DNA of 64,000 nt, taken from positions 62,001 to 126,000 of the forward strand of contig NZ_AXWW01000007.1 in assembly GCF_000482865.1 (NCBI RefSeq). Direction: 5' to 3'. The DNA is from Actinokineospora inagensis DSM 44258 (GTDB lineage: Bacteria > Actinomycetota > Actinomycetes > Mycobacteriales > Pseudonocardiaceae). The notes under the pieces were generated by a model that was not told the origin of the DNA, ran no database searches, and worked only from the letters and a program-made list of their open reading frames with translations. How positions within the stretch are numbered: position 1 is the stretch's first letter; every line of letters begins with the position of its first letter. The position numbers and the translations under genes are program-made. Of the stretch, positions 36,524 to 45,432 are shown piece after piece.

Positions 36524-36545
36524 TGTTCGAACACAAGTTCGAACA
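36524..36545. promoter_or_regulatory. LexA SOS box (perfect)
   Basis: TGTTCGAAC and GTTCGAACA separated by ACAA: a perfect inverted repeat containing the actinobacterial LexA consensus TCGAAC-N4-GTTCGA at 36527-36542. It lies 97-118 bases upstream of the HEPN gene at 36642 and just behind the divergent YbaK start. A GTTACTCT stretch beside it could be a -10. This predicts LexA repression and DNA-damage induction of the downstream pair. Confidence 0.85.
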
Positions 36546-36641
36546 CGCCCGGTGGTGGGCGGGGGAAGCGCCGCACCACCGGGCACCGCCGGCTCCCCTC
36601 GGCGTGTCGTCGCCCGACGTCTGATCGCGAGGAGGCCCTGA

Positions 36642-37052
36642 ATGACCAGCACGCTGGACTTCCCCGTCACCCAGGCACCGCCGGCCGCGGCGGTCACCCT
36701 GCTGCGGCAGGCCGAGCTCGGGTTCGCGGCGGTGTCCCCGGACGCCGCGCCCGCGCACCTGTTCACCGAGTCGTACCTGTGCGCCCTGCGCGCCGCGGCC
36801 GCGTTGCTGTCCGCGCGGGGCAGGCCGCACCGCGGTCGGGCCAAACCGACCAGCGTGTGGACGCTGATGTCGTCGGTGGCCCCGGAGATGCGCGAGTGGG
36901 CGGCGTTCTTCGCGTCCTGCTCGGCGACCAGGGCCGCGGTGCAGGCCGGGATCACCAGCCGGGTCGGCCCGCGCGCCGCCGAGGACCTGCACCGGCACGT
37001 GGCCGAGTTCATCACCCTGGTCCACCGCGCCGTGCACGGCAGCGGGCGGTGA
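36642..37052 (+). CDS. SAV_6107-type HEPN domain protein, SOS-controlled
   Basis: 136 residues, all-helical, with LLRQAELGFAAVSPDAAPAHLFTESYLCALRAAAALLSARG and the RAAEDLHRHVAEFI region: the actinobacterial SAV_6107-like HEPN family. HEPN proteins often cleave RNA or act with a nucleotidyltransferase partner; no MNT partner is here. A strong ATG with GGAGG upstream and a LexA box about 100 bases before it make it a damage-response gene. Its TGA overlaps the GTG of the next gene. Confidence 0.8.
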   Translation: MTSTLDFPVTQAPPAAAVTLLRQAELGFAAVSPDAAPAHLFTESYLCALRAAAALLSARGRPHRGRAKPTSVWTLMSSVAPEMREWAAFFASCSATRAAVQAGITSRVGPRAAEDLHRHVAEFITLVHRAVHGSGR

Positions 37053-37813
37053 CCGCGCTGATCGATGCCGACCGGCTGCTCGACGTCCTGGAAACCGAGA
37101 CCTCGGCGGTGGCCGACCTCGCCGCCACCGCCGACCCGGACCGCCCGGTGCCCGGCTGCCCCGGCCTGACCGTCGGCGAGACCGCGCGGCACCTGGGCAG
37201 CGTGTACCGGGTCGCCGTCACCTGGATCCGCACCGGCGAACGCCCGACCCACTGGCGGCGTCAACCCCGCGACGGCGAACCGGTCGAGGACTACCTGCGC
37301 GACGGCCTGCGCACCCTGCTCGGCGAGTTGGCCGCGCACCCGTCGGACGCCCCGTGCCCCACCTGGCACCCCACCGACCTCACCTACGGCTTCTGGCGCC
37401 GCCGCATGGCGCACGAGGCCACCGTGCACCGGGTCGACGTCCAAGGCGCCGCCGGGGTCGACATCGACCCGGTCCCGGCGGACGTCGCGGTGGACGGGGT
37501 CGACGAGGTGCTGACCCTGTGGTTCACCCACCGCCTCGCCACCCTCGGTGTCGCGGGCACCAGGGCCACCAGCGTCGCCGTCCGCACCGCCGGTCACACC
37601 TGGCTGGCCGAGGTCACCACCACCAGCACCGCCGCCACCCCCGTCCCACCCCTGGCCGCCGCCCTCGCCGCCGCCACGGTCACCGCGTCCCCCCAGGAGC
37701 TCTACCTCTGGCTCTGGGGCCGCCGCGCCGTCTTCTCCAACGAAGTCCACCGCGACGGCGACCTCGACGCCCTCACCCAACTCTGGGCCCTCCTCCGCCT
37801 CGCCACCCGCTGA
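37049..37813 (+). CDS. Mycothiol-dependent maleylpyruvate isomerase-family (DinB-like) protein
   Basis: 254 residues with an N-terminal DinB-like four-helix domain (TALIDADRLLDVLETE; the metal His in GETARHLGS) and RRRMAHEATVHRVDVQ, then the MDMPI C-terminal domain. The family uses mycothiol for thiol transfer or isomerisation. The GTG overlaps the HEPN stop, so both are co-translated and fall under the SOS box; DinB-fold proteins take their name from damage-inducible genes. The precise reaction is unknown. Confidence 0.82.
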   Translation: MTALIDADRLLDVLETETSAVADLAATADPDRPVPGCPGLTVGETARHLGSVYRVAVTWIRTGERPTHWRRQPRDGEPVEDYLRDGLRTLLGELAAHPSDAPCPTWHPTDLTYGFWRRRMAHEATVHRVDVQGAAGVDIDPVPADVAVDGVDEVLTLWFTHRLATLGVAGTRATSVAVRTAGHTWLAEVTTTSTAATPVPPLAAALAAATVTASPQELYLWLWGRRAVFSNEVHRDGDLDALTQLWALLRLATR

Positions 37814-37897
37814 CCCCCGCCGCGCCCCTGCTCCCCGACGGGCGGCGGGATCCCCTCCCACCAGCCACACCCCCTGCCCCTCCACTCCCCGCGGCCG

Positions 37898-38012
37898 GGC
37901 GGCCCCCACCCTTCCCGGGGGGCGTCCCCGATGCCAGTCTACCGGGGTGGCAAGGTCAACAGGGGGTGGTGCCGTTGGCTGTGGACCGCTGGGCGGAATG
38001 TGGACAACTCGA
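37898..38012 (+). repeat. Intergenic repeat with GC-rich core and DnaA box, single copy
   Basis: Same layout as the 15 and 33 kb repeats: core CCCGGGGGGCGTCCCCGATG, then CCAGTCTACCG ending 37944, and a perfect TGTGGACAA box at 37999-38007, 55 bases on. It merges into the 45-base tandem array that follows. Bases 37814-37897 show nothing else. Confidence 0.85.
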
Positions 38013-38530
38013 TCTGCGCGGCCGCTGGGAAGGCCGGCAGACGCGGACAACTCGGCCTGGGCGAACGCCGGGAAGGCCGATAGAGGTGGACAACTCGGCC
38101 TGAGCGGATGCTGGGAAGCACGGGAGCGAGTGGACAGCTCGACCTGGGTAGACGGCTGGGAGGGCGGGGTGGCGGGTGGACAACTTCGACCTGAAGTGGA
38201 TGGTCGGGAGGCTCGGGACAGTGGGTGGGCAACTTCGACCTAGGGCTGATGATCGGGAAGTCCGGGGGACAGGAGGGGCGGCTTGACCTGGGCAGATGGC
38301 TGGGAAGCCGGGGCGAGTGAGCGGGTGGTTGAGAAGCCCCCGGGGCGGGGAGTGGGCAACTCGACTTGGGGATGGCTGGAAGTCCGCAGGCAGGGGCGGA
38401 TAACTGGGCTTGGGCGGGTGGCTGAGAAGCGGGGAGTGGGCAACTCGACCTGGGCGGATGGCTGAAGCCCTGGGCTGGGGGTGGGCAACTTGACTTGGTG
38501 GGTGGCGGGAAGTCGGGGAGGGCGTGCCCG
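37999..38530 (+). repeat. Degenerate ~45-base tandem array of DnaA-box-like motifs
   Basis: About eleven units, each starting with a GTGGACAACTCGACCTGGG-like motif and followed by CGGATGGCTGGGAAG. Motif starts fall near 37999, 38043, 38086, 38130, 38176, 38224, (decayed 38277), 38351, 38396, 38435 and 38481, so the period is mostly 43-48 bases. The first unit keeps a perfect DnaA box; later ones drift to GTGGGCAAC or GCGGATAAC. No codon bias. The bases from 38531 to 38680 look like the promoter region of the VOC gene. Confidence 0.8.
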
Positions 38531-38680
38531 GACGGAAGTCGGGGCAGGTTGTCAGGGCGAAGTTGTGGAACTCACCGCCTAGGGCTTCTTTTGTTGCGTG
38601 GCAATGGGTTTCGGGCGAAGTGCGGGGGTGGGAACGCGCGGGGGAGTTGTGGTGGGGCGGACAGGACTACGGTGTCGGAT

Positions 38681-39412
38681 ATGTCCACCCGCCTGGCGAG
38701 CCTCGTGATCGACGCGATCGACCCGGCGCACGCTGCCCAGTTCTGGTACATCATGCTCGGCGGCACCGCCACTCCCGGGCGCGCGGGCTGTCATCGGTTG
38801 GTGGCGCCTGACCTGGGGGGATGCGGGTTGGACTTGGCGTTCGTGCCCGCCAGGTGGGGGAAGACCGGGAAGAACCGGATCCACCTGGACCTGGCGACTG
38901 AGAGCGCGCACGAGTACCAGGTGCTGACGTCGTTGGCGGCTGATGTCGGGGCCACCGAGGTCAACGTCGGTCAGGGGCCGGGGGTGCCGTGGACGGTGTT
39001 CCGCGACCCGGAGGGCAACGAGTTCTGCATCCTGGAACCCGGCGACCTCTACCACCACACCGGTCCGCTGGCCGCCCTCGTCGTCGATGCCGCCGATCCG
39101 CTTCGCCAGGCCACTTTCTGGTCGGCCGCGACGGGGTGGCCGTTGGTGCACGCGGAGGAGAACTCGGCGGCCTTGCGCGCCACCGACACGACTGGGCCGT
39201 GGATCGAGTTCCTCCGCGTACCGGAGGAACGCCACGGCCCGAACCGGGTCAGCCTCGACCTCGCCGCCACCGACGACGACGCGGACACCTCGCACCTGCT
39301 CGACATCGGCGCGACCCGCGCGGACGGGGTGCTGCTCGACCCGGAGGGCAACGAGTTCCGGCTCGTCCCCACCCGGCCGGTTTCGTCGGCGGGAAACGGT
39401 CACGTGCACTAG
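38681..39412 (+). CDS. Double-domain VOC (glyoxalase-like) protein, first of tandem pair
   Basis: 243 residues made of two glyoxalase-like VOC modules: one beginning RLASLVIDAIDPAHAAQFW, the second LAALVVDAADPLRQATFW. Each ends in a DPEGNEF motif supplying a metal-ligand Glu. WGKTGKNRIHLDL is typical of the actinobacterial 'glyoxalase-like domain' subfamily. A role in resistance or lactone/thiol chemistry is possible; the substrate is not evident. ATG 38681. The next gene starts nine bases downstream. Confidence 0.85.
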   Translation: MSTRLASLVIDAIDPAHAAQFWYIMLGGTATPGRAGCHRLVAPDLGGCGLDLAFVPARWGKTGKNRIHLDLATESAHEYQVLTSLAADVGATEVNVGQGPGVPWTVFRDPEGNEFCILEPGDLYHHTGPLAALVVDAADPLRQATFWSAATGWPLVHAEENSAALRATDTTGPWIEFLRVPEERHGPNRVSLDLAATDDDADTSHLLDIGATRADGVLLDPEGNEFRLVPTRPVSSAGNGHVH

Positions 39413-39421
39413 CGTCCAGGC

Positions 39422-40150
39422 ATGCCTACGCGCCTGGTCAATGTCGTGGTGGACGCCGTCGACCCGTTAGCGCTGGCCCGGTTCTGGGCCGACCTCCTCG
39501 GGTGGCGGGTGGCGGAGGCCGACGGCGGTGAGGTCGACGTGTCCGCGCCACCGGAAGACGGGTGGGACATGGACTTGGTGTTCGTTCCCGTGCCGGAGGC
39601 CAAGAACGGCAAGAACCGGGTCCACCTGGACCTGTCGAGCCTGTCCCCGACCGACCAGGACGCCACCGTCCGCCGGGCGTTGTCGTTGGGCGCGACCCGG
39701 ATCGACATCGGCCAGGGCGATGTTCCGTGGGTGGTGCTCGCCGATCCCGTGGGCAACGAGTTCTGCGTGCTCGAGCCCCGCCCCGAGTACGCGGACACCG
39801 GTGCCGTCGCGGCGATCGTCGTCGACGCCAACGACCCCGGTGCCCAAGCCACCTTCTGGGCCGCCGCCACCGACTGGCGCATCGTCCGCGACGACCCCGC
39901 TTACGCCTCCCTGCACCGCATGGACCACCACGGCCCCTGGCTCGAATTTCTCCGCACCGACACCTCCAAACCCCCCAAGAACCGCATCCACCTCGACGTC
40001 GCCGCCCACCCGGGCGAGGACCAGCACGCCGAGGTCGCTCGCCTCCGCGCTCTCGGCGCCACCCCCGCCGACGTCGGCCAGCACAACGCCCCCTGGACCG
40101 TTCTCCGCGACCCGGAACACAACGAGTTCTGCGTGCTCACCTCCCGCTGA
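39422..40150 (+). CDS. Double-domain VOC (glyoxalase-like) protein, second of tandem pair
   Basis: 242 residues, clearly a paralogue of the preceding gene, with the same two-module plan (RLVNVVVDAVDPLALARFW and VAAIVVDANDPGAQATFW), the same KNGKNRVHLDL segment and DPVGNEF/DPEHNEF metal-end motifs. It probably arose by gene duplication and forms one transcript with its neighbour. The two have drifted enough to suggest separate substrates. Confidence 0.85.
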   Translation: MPTRLVNVVVDAVDPLALARFWADLLGWRVAEADGGEVDVSAPPEDGWDMDLVFVPVPEAKNGKNRVHLDLSSLSPTDQDATVRRALSLGATRIDIGQGDVPWVVLADPVGNEFCVLEPRPEYADTGAVAAIVVDANDPGAQATFWAAATDWRIVRDDPAYASLHRMDHHGPWLEFLRTDTSKPPKNRIHLDVAAHPGEDQHAEVARLRALGATPADVGQHNAPWTVLRDPEHNEFCVLTSR

Positions 40151-40206
40151 ACCCGCGGCGAGGTCGTTGGACAACCCCGGGCCACCGAAAGGTGAGACAC
40201 AACCTT

Positions 40207-40491
40207 GTGCCCCAAGCCGCGGAGAATGCGGGCGACACCGCACCTGCCAAGCCGAACACGTTGGTCGGGTGCGTTGAGGTTCTGCGGTGGGTGGCCGCAT
40301 TGCTCGTCACCTTGCTGAGCGCTAACGGTTTCGGCTTGGTGCTGGTGTTCCTGGACGCATCTCCCAGTGAGTTACCTGTTGGCATCGCCTTTCCTGTTCG
40401 TTCGTGGTCGTGGGTCAGGCCCGGAGGCGCAGACCCTTGGGGGTGGCGTGGAAACCGGCGTCGCGGAGGGTGGTGGCCAGGGGGGAGGTGA
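40207..40491 (+). CDS. Possible small membrane protein in the VOC-lhr gap (doubtful)
   Basis: An open frame from GTG 40207 predicts about 94 residues with one hydrophobic stretch (VLRWVAALLVTLLSANGFGLVLVFL). AAAGGTGAG lies about 12 bases upstream. Third-position G/C is lower than in neighbours, there is a rare TTA codon, and the last 77 bases overlap the 3' end of lhr on the other strand. It may be a decayed gene. The gap 40151-40414 holds nothing else I can support. Confidence 0.2.
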   Translation: MPQAAENAGDTAPAKPNTLVGCVEVLRWVAALLVTLLSANGFGLVLVFLDASPSELPVGIAFPVRSWSWVRPGGADPWGWRGNRRRGGWWPGGR

Positions 40492-43400
40492 GGGCGGTTT
40501 CGCCGTCGGCTTTTTGGACGGAGAGGGGGCCGAGCCAGCCTGCGCGGACGGCGTGGGTGAGGGAGGTGGCGGCGGCGTGGAGGGTGGGGGTGTCGTCGGT
40601 GAAGGAGAGGAGGGTGCGGCCGCCGCGTTCGACGTATAGGGCGGGGGTGCCGTCGACCAGGACGGTGAGGGCGCCCGCTTTGCGGGCTGGGCGGTGTTTG
40701 CCGTCGCCGACGGGGGCGGGCCAGTCGAGGGCGGCGCCGTAGGGTTGGGCGGGGTCGGCGGCGGCGAGGACGACGGCGTTGACCGGGGTGTCCGGTGTGG
40801 ACGGTTGGCTGATGGCGGCGGGGACGGGCCAGCCGTCGGGGATGGTGACGTCGGGGGTGGGAACGGGCGAGTCGGGTCGGGAGAGGGCGCGGAGGCGGTC
40901 GACGGCGCCGCGGGCGGCGAACTGGGCGGCGCCGAGGCCCTCGACGACGTAGCCGCGGATGATCTGGCCGGAGTCTTCCATGGCGCGCAGCACCTTGTAG
41001 ACGCCGCTGAAGCCGCCGACGACACGTTCGGTGTCGAGGGCGCCGCGGGTGAGGACGCCGTGGCGTTCGAGGAACGCCTCGGCGCGGGCGTGCGCGCGGC
41101 GGGTGGGGTCTTCTTCGCGGGGGAGCACGAGCGACCACCGGCCGCCGACGGTTGGTGGGCCGGTGCGGCTGGGCATCGCCGGTCGCGCGGTGCGGAGACG
41201 GGCGTACCGGCCGCGCGGAGGTGTTCGACGGGGCTTGTGCGCGGCCCCCTTGCCGGACACCAGCGCTCGTAGCGGGGCGATGGTGTCGTTGGTGACCAGG
41301 CCACCCCACACCAGGTCCCACAACGCGGACACCACGTCCTGGTCGGCGGGGGTTTCCGCGCCACCGTCGAGGAGGACGGCGCCGGTGCGGTCGGCGATCT
41401 GGCGGAAGAACAGCGCACCACCGTCCAATGCGGACAGAACCGCGCCGTGCAGTGGTGTGTCGGGGACGGCCTCTTCCACGTCCGGCAGCAACAGGTCCGC
41501 GACATCGCTGGGTGCGAAGGCGACCCAACCGTCGCCACCGGCCAGCGCCCCGGTGCCGCACCAGGTGACCTCGCCCGCCGCGGTCAGCTCGTCGAGCAGC
41601 GCGGGGCTGTAGCCGGGCAACCGGTTGGGCAGGATCAACGACTCGACCGCGCTCGCCGGAAGTGGTGCTCCGGCAAGCTGTTCGATGACCGACAGGACGT
41701 CGTCGGCGGTTGGCACGCCGCGCGGTTGCCTGCCGATGCCGTGCCAACTCGGCAAGAACCGCCCCAGCGCGGCGGCCTCCACCGGTTCCACTTCCGCCCG
41801 CAGCCGGGCCAAGGAGGTGCGCCGCAACCGGCGCAACACCTCGGCGTCGCAGTACTCGGTGTGGGTGCCACCCGGGCGCAGTTCGCCGCGCACCAACCGG
41901 CCGCTGCCCGCCAACCGCTCCAACACGCCCGTCACCACGGACACGCCCAGCCCGAACCGGACCGCCGCCTCTTGCGCGGGGAACGGTCCGTGTGTGCGGG
42001 CGTACCGGGCCAAGAGATCGCCCACGGGATCGGCGACGGGCTCGGTGAACGCCTCCGGTACACCCACCGGCAACGCGGTGCCCAGCGCGTCGCGGACCCG
42101 ACCGGCGTCCTCGATCGCGATGTACCGTTCCGCGCCTGCGATCCGGACGCGCAGCACCCGCCGGGCCGCGACGAGCTCGGTGAGCCACTCGGGCCGCACG
42201 CCGCGTTCGGCGGCCTCCTCGACCGACAGGTCGCCGAGGAAGCGCAGCAGGTCGGCGGCGTCCTCGGCGTGCCGGGCGTGCCGGTTCGGGTCCAGCCGCT
42301 GCAGCGACCGCTCGACCTCGGCCAGCACGTCGACGTCGAGCAGTTCGCGGATCGCCTCGGAGCCCAGCAGTTCGGCCAGCAGGGCGCTGTCCAGCGACAG
42401 GGCCGCCGCCCGCCGCTCGGCCAGCGGCACGTCCACGCCGTAGAGGAACATGCCCACATAGCCGAACAGCAGGCTGCGCGCGAACGGCGACGCCGACGGG
42501 GTCTCCACCTCGACCACCCGGACCCGCCGCGCCCGCACGTCGGTCATCAGCTCGCGCAGGCCCGCCACGTCGTACACGTCTTGCAGGCACTCGCGCATGG
42601 CCTCCAGCACGACCGGGAACTGCTCGTACTTCGCCGCCACCGACAACAACTGCGCCGATCGTTGCCGTTGCTGCCAGAGCGGCGTGCGACGGCGGGGATC
42701 ACGGCGCGGTAGCAACAACGAGCGCGCGGCGCACTCGCGGAACCGGGAGGCGAACAACGCCGAGCCGCCCACCTCGGCCACCACGATCTGCTCCACCTCA
42801 TCGGGATCCAGCAACACGTCCTCGACCCCGGCGACCACCTCTTGCCCGGCATCGTCCACCGCGTCCGGTAGCCGTATCACGATGCCGTCGTCGGAGTGCG
42901 CCATCTGCGCCTCTATGCCGCGTCTTTCCCGTAGGCGCGCGCCGATCGCCAACGCCCACGGCGCGTTCACCTGTGCGCCGAAGGGGGAGTGCACCACCAG
43001 CCGCCAGTCGCCCAGCTCGTCGCGGAACCGCTCCACCAGCACGGTCCGGTCGTCGGGGATGTGCCGGGTCGCCGCGCGCTGTTCGCCCAGGTATGCCAGC
43101 AGGTTGTCGGTCGCCCACTCGTCCAAACCGGCCAGCGCCGCCCGCTCGCGCGCGGCCGGCTCCTCCACTGAGGACAGTTCGCGGACGAACGCGCCCAGCG
43201 CCCGGCCCAGCTCCAGCGGCCGCCCCGGCGCGTCGCCCTTCCAGAACGGCATCCGCGCCTGCTCGCCGGGAGCCGGGGTGACGATCACCCGGTCGTGGGT
43301 GATGTCCTGCACCCGCCAGGCCGAGGTGCCCAGCAGGAACGTGTCGCCGACCCTGGACTCGTAGACCATCTCCTCGTCCAGCTCGCCGACCCGGGACCCG

Positions 43401-45151
43401 GAGCCGCGCTCGTCCGGCGGGGTCATCACGGTGAACAGGCCGCGGTCGGGGATCGTGCCGCCGGAGGTGACCACCAGCCGCTGCGCCCCCGGCCGCCCGC
43501 GCAGCTCGCCGCTGACCCGGTCCCAGGTGATCCGCGGCCGCAGCTCGCCGAACTCCTCGCTCGGGTACCGGCCCGCCAGCATGTCCAGCACCGAGTACAG
43601 CGCCGAGTCCGGCAGCGACGCGTACGGCGCGGCCCGGCGCACCAGTCCGACCAGGTCCGCCACCGTCCACGGTTCCAACGCGGTCATCGCCACGATGTGC
43701 TGGGCGAGCACGTCGAGCGGGTTGCGCGGGTAGCGCACCGCCTCGATGGCCCCGCCCGCCATCCGCTCCGCGACCACCGCGCAGGACACCAGGTCGCCGC
43801 GGAACTTCGGGAACATCACCCCGCGCGACACCGCGCCGACCTGGTGGCCCGCCCGGCCGACCCGCTGCATCCCGGCCGCGACCGTCGGCGGGGCCTCGAT
43901 CTGCACCACCAGGTCGACCGCGCCCATGTCGATGCCCAGCTCCAACGAGGACGTCGCCACCACGCACGGCAGCCGGCCGGACTTCAGGTCCTCCTCGACC
44001 ACGGTCCGCTGCTCCCGCGACATCGACCCGTGGTGCGCCCTGGCCACCACCGGCGCGACCATCGTGGTCACGCCCGACTGCCCAACCGCCTCCGCCGGGA
44101 ACCGGCCGAGTGCTACCGCCGGGTCGCCGTTCGCCCGCGGGTCCACCGCCTCGGCCGCGGGCTGCCCACGGCCGATCGTGTCGGTGGCGAACCGTTCCAC
44201 CGCGGCGGGGGTGGCGAGTTGCTCGGCGGCCAGTTCGTTGAGCCGGGCGGTCATCCGCTCGGCGAGCCGCCGGGAGTTGGCGAACACGATGGTGGACCGG
44301 TGGGCCCGGACCAGGTCCAGCACCCGCCGCTCCACCAGCGGCCAGATCGACGGGCGGTCCGGGGCCTCCGGCGCGTCCGGGTCGACCGGGGTGGCGGGGC
44401 CCTCGCCCAGGCTCGCCATGTCGGCGACCGGGACCTCCACGCTGACCTGAACCGTCTTCGCGGTTTCCGGCCGCACCACCGTGACCGGTCGGCCGCCGCC
44501 GAGGAAAGCGCTCACCTCCTCGACCGGCCGCACCGTCGCCGACAGCCCGATCCGCTGCGCGGGCCGCTCCAACAGGGCGTCCAACCGCTCCAACGACAGC
44601 GCCAGGTGCGACCCGCGCTTGGTGCCCGCCACCGCGTGCACCTCGTCGACGATCACCGTGCCGACCCCGCGCAGCGAGTCCCGCGCCGCCGAGGTGAGCA
44701 GCAGGAACAGTGACTCCGGGGTGGTGACCAGCACGTCCGGCGGGGTCCTGGCGAACGAGCGGCGCTCGTCGGCCGGGGTGTCGCCGGTGCGGGTGCCGAC
44801 CGCGATGTCCGGCTCCGGCAGGTCCAGCCGGTGCGCGGCCTGCCGGATGCCCGCCAGCGGGGCGCGCAGGTTGCGCCGGACGTCCACCGCCAACGCCTTC
44901 AGCGGTGACACGTAGAGCACCCGGCAGCGCCGCTTGGCGTCCGACGGCACACCTTCCGCCGCCAACCGGTCCAGCGCCCACAGGAAAGCGGCCAGTGTCT
45001 TGCCCGATCCCGTTGGGGCGACCACCAACGCGTGCTCGCCCGCCGCGGCCGCCCGCCACGCCCCGGCCTGGGCGTCGGTCGGCGCGGCGAACGCCCCGGC
45101 GAACCAGTGCCGGGTCGGGGCCGTGAAGAGGTCGAGCGGGTTCGTGGTCAC
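40415..45151 (-). CDS. lhr: Lhr-family large DNA helicase
   Basis: 1578 residues, typical for actinobacterial Lhr. The superfamily 2 core holds Walker A APTGSGKT near residue 44, TTPESL, DEVH (VIVDEVHAVAG), SATV, and motif VI QRVGRAGHQ. Long winged-helix and Lhr-specific C-terminal domains follow. Lhr unwinds RNA:DNA hybrids and 3'-tailed DNA and belongs to a damage-inducible set in mycobacteria. GTG 45151 is the first start consistent with the family; an extra 26 codons upstream overlap the repeat element at 45.2 kb. Confidence 0.93.
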   Translation of the reverse strand: MTTNPLDLFTAPTRHWFAGAFAAPTDAQAGAWRAAAAGEHALVVAPTGSGKTLAAFLWALDRLAAEGVPSDAKRRCRVLYVSPLKALAVDVRRNLRAPLAGIRQAAHRLDLPEPDIAVGTRTGDTPADERRSFARTPPDVLVTTPESLFLLLTSAARDSLRGVGTVIVDEVHAVAGTKRGSHLALSLERLDALLERPAQRIGLSATVRPVEEVSAFLGGGRPVTVVRPETAKTVQVSVEVPVADMASLGEGPATPVDPDAPEAPDRPSIWPLVERRVLDLVRAHRSTIVFANSRRLAERMTARLNELAAEQLATPAAVERFATDTIGRGQPAAEAVDPRANGDPAVALGRFPAEAVGQSGVTTMVAPVVARAHHGSMSREQRTVVEEDLKSGRLPCVVATSSLELGIDMGAVDLVVQIEAPPTVAAGMQRVGRAGHQVGAVSRGVMFPKFRGDLVSCAVVAERMAGGAIEAVRYPRNPLDVLAQHIVAMTALEPWTVADLVGLVRRAAPYASLPDSALYSVLDMLAGRYPSEEFGELRPRITWDRVSGELRGRPGAQRLVVTSGGTIPDRGLFTVMTPPDERGSGSRVGELDEEMVYESRVGDTFLLGTSAWRVQDITHDRVIVTPAPGEQARMPFWKGDAPGRPLELGRALGAFVRELSSVEEPAARERAALAGLDEWATDNLLAYLGEQRAATRHIPDDRTVLVERFRDELGDWRLVVHSPFGAQVNAPWALAIGARLRERRGIEAQMAHSDDGIVIRLPDAVDDAGQEVVAGVEDVLLDPDEVEQIVVAEVGGSALFASRFRECAARSLLLPRRDPRRRTPLWQQRQRSAQLLSVAAKYEQFPVVLEAMRECLQDVYDVAGLRELMTDVRARRVRVVEVETPSASPFARSLLFGYVGMFLYGVDVPLAERRAAALSLDSALLAELLGSEAIRELLDVDVLAEVERSLQRLDPNRHARHAEDAADLLRFLGDLSVEEAAERGVRPEWLTELVAARRVLRVRIAGAERYIAIEDAGRVRDALGTALPVGVPEAFTEPVADPVGDLLARYARTHGPFPAQEAAVRFGLGVSVVTGVLERLAGSGRLVRGELRPGGTHTEYCDAEVLRRLRRTSLARLRAEVEPVEAAALGRFLPSWHGIGRQPRGVPTADDVLSVIEQLAGAPLPASAVESLILPNRLPGYSPALLDELTAAGEVTWCGTGALAGGDGWVAFAPSDVADLLLPDVEEAVPDTPLHGAVLSALDGGALFFRQIADRTGAVLLDGGAETPADQDVVSALWDLVWGGLVTNDTIAPLRALVSGKGAAHKPRRTPPRGRYARLRTARPAMPSRTGPPTVGGRWSLVLPREEDPTRRAHARAEAFLERHGVLTRGALDTERVVGGFSGVYKVLRAMEDSGQIIRGYVVEGLGAAQFAARGAVDRLRALSRPDSPVPTPDVTIPDGWPVPAAISQPSTPDTPVNAVVLAAADPAQPYGAALDWPAPVGDGKHRPARKAGALTVLVDGTPALYVERGGRTLLSFTDDTPTLHAAATSLTHAVRAGWLGPLSVQKADGETALTSPLATTLRDAGFHATPKGLRLRA

Positions 45152-45194
45152 GAGTCCATGGTTACCCCAGGTGGCCGACAACGCCACGGCCCGA

Positions 45195-45229
45195 CCGGGG
45201 CTGTGCACAGCCCCGGCGAATGTGGACAA
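45195..45229 (+). repeat. Palindrome plus DnaA box upstream of lhr/hsp70-like genes
   Basis: A perfect 22-base palindrome (CCGGGGCTGTG and its complement, 45195-45216) is followed after four bases by TGTGGACAA at 45221-45229 and then CTC. This resembles the 3' half of the dispersed repeat (GGGCTGTGG...GGAATGTGGACAACTC). It lies in the divergent promoter region 45152-45432. Confidence 0.7.
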
Positions 45230-45432
45230 CTCCGCTGAGTGTCCACCCGGGACCTCGCCGTGGTGGACGTGGGAGACCGCCGCGGGCCTGGGTACGGTAG
45301 GGCGCCACCGCGGGTGACCTCGGGCACGTGGCGATCTGGGCGACCGAGCCCACGCGGCGTGTCACACATGGGAGCATCTGCGACGACACCCTGGGGGGAT
45401 GCCCGAAGCGGGCGCGCGTTGAGGGGAGAGCA

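Noticed and set aside
37999-38530. CRISPR array
   Set aside because: The units are about 45 bases, contiguous and degenerate; there are no distinct spacers or cas genes.
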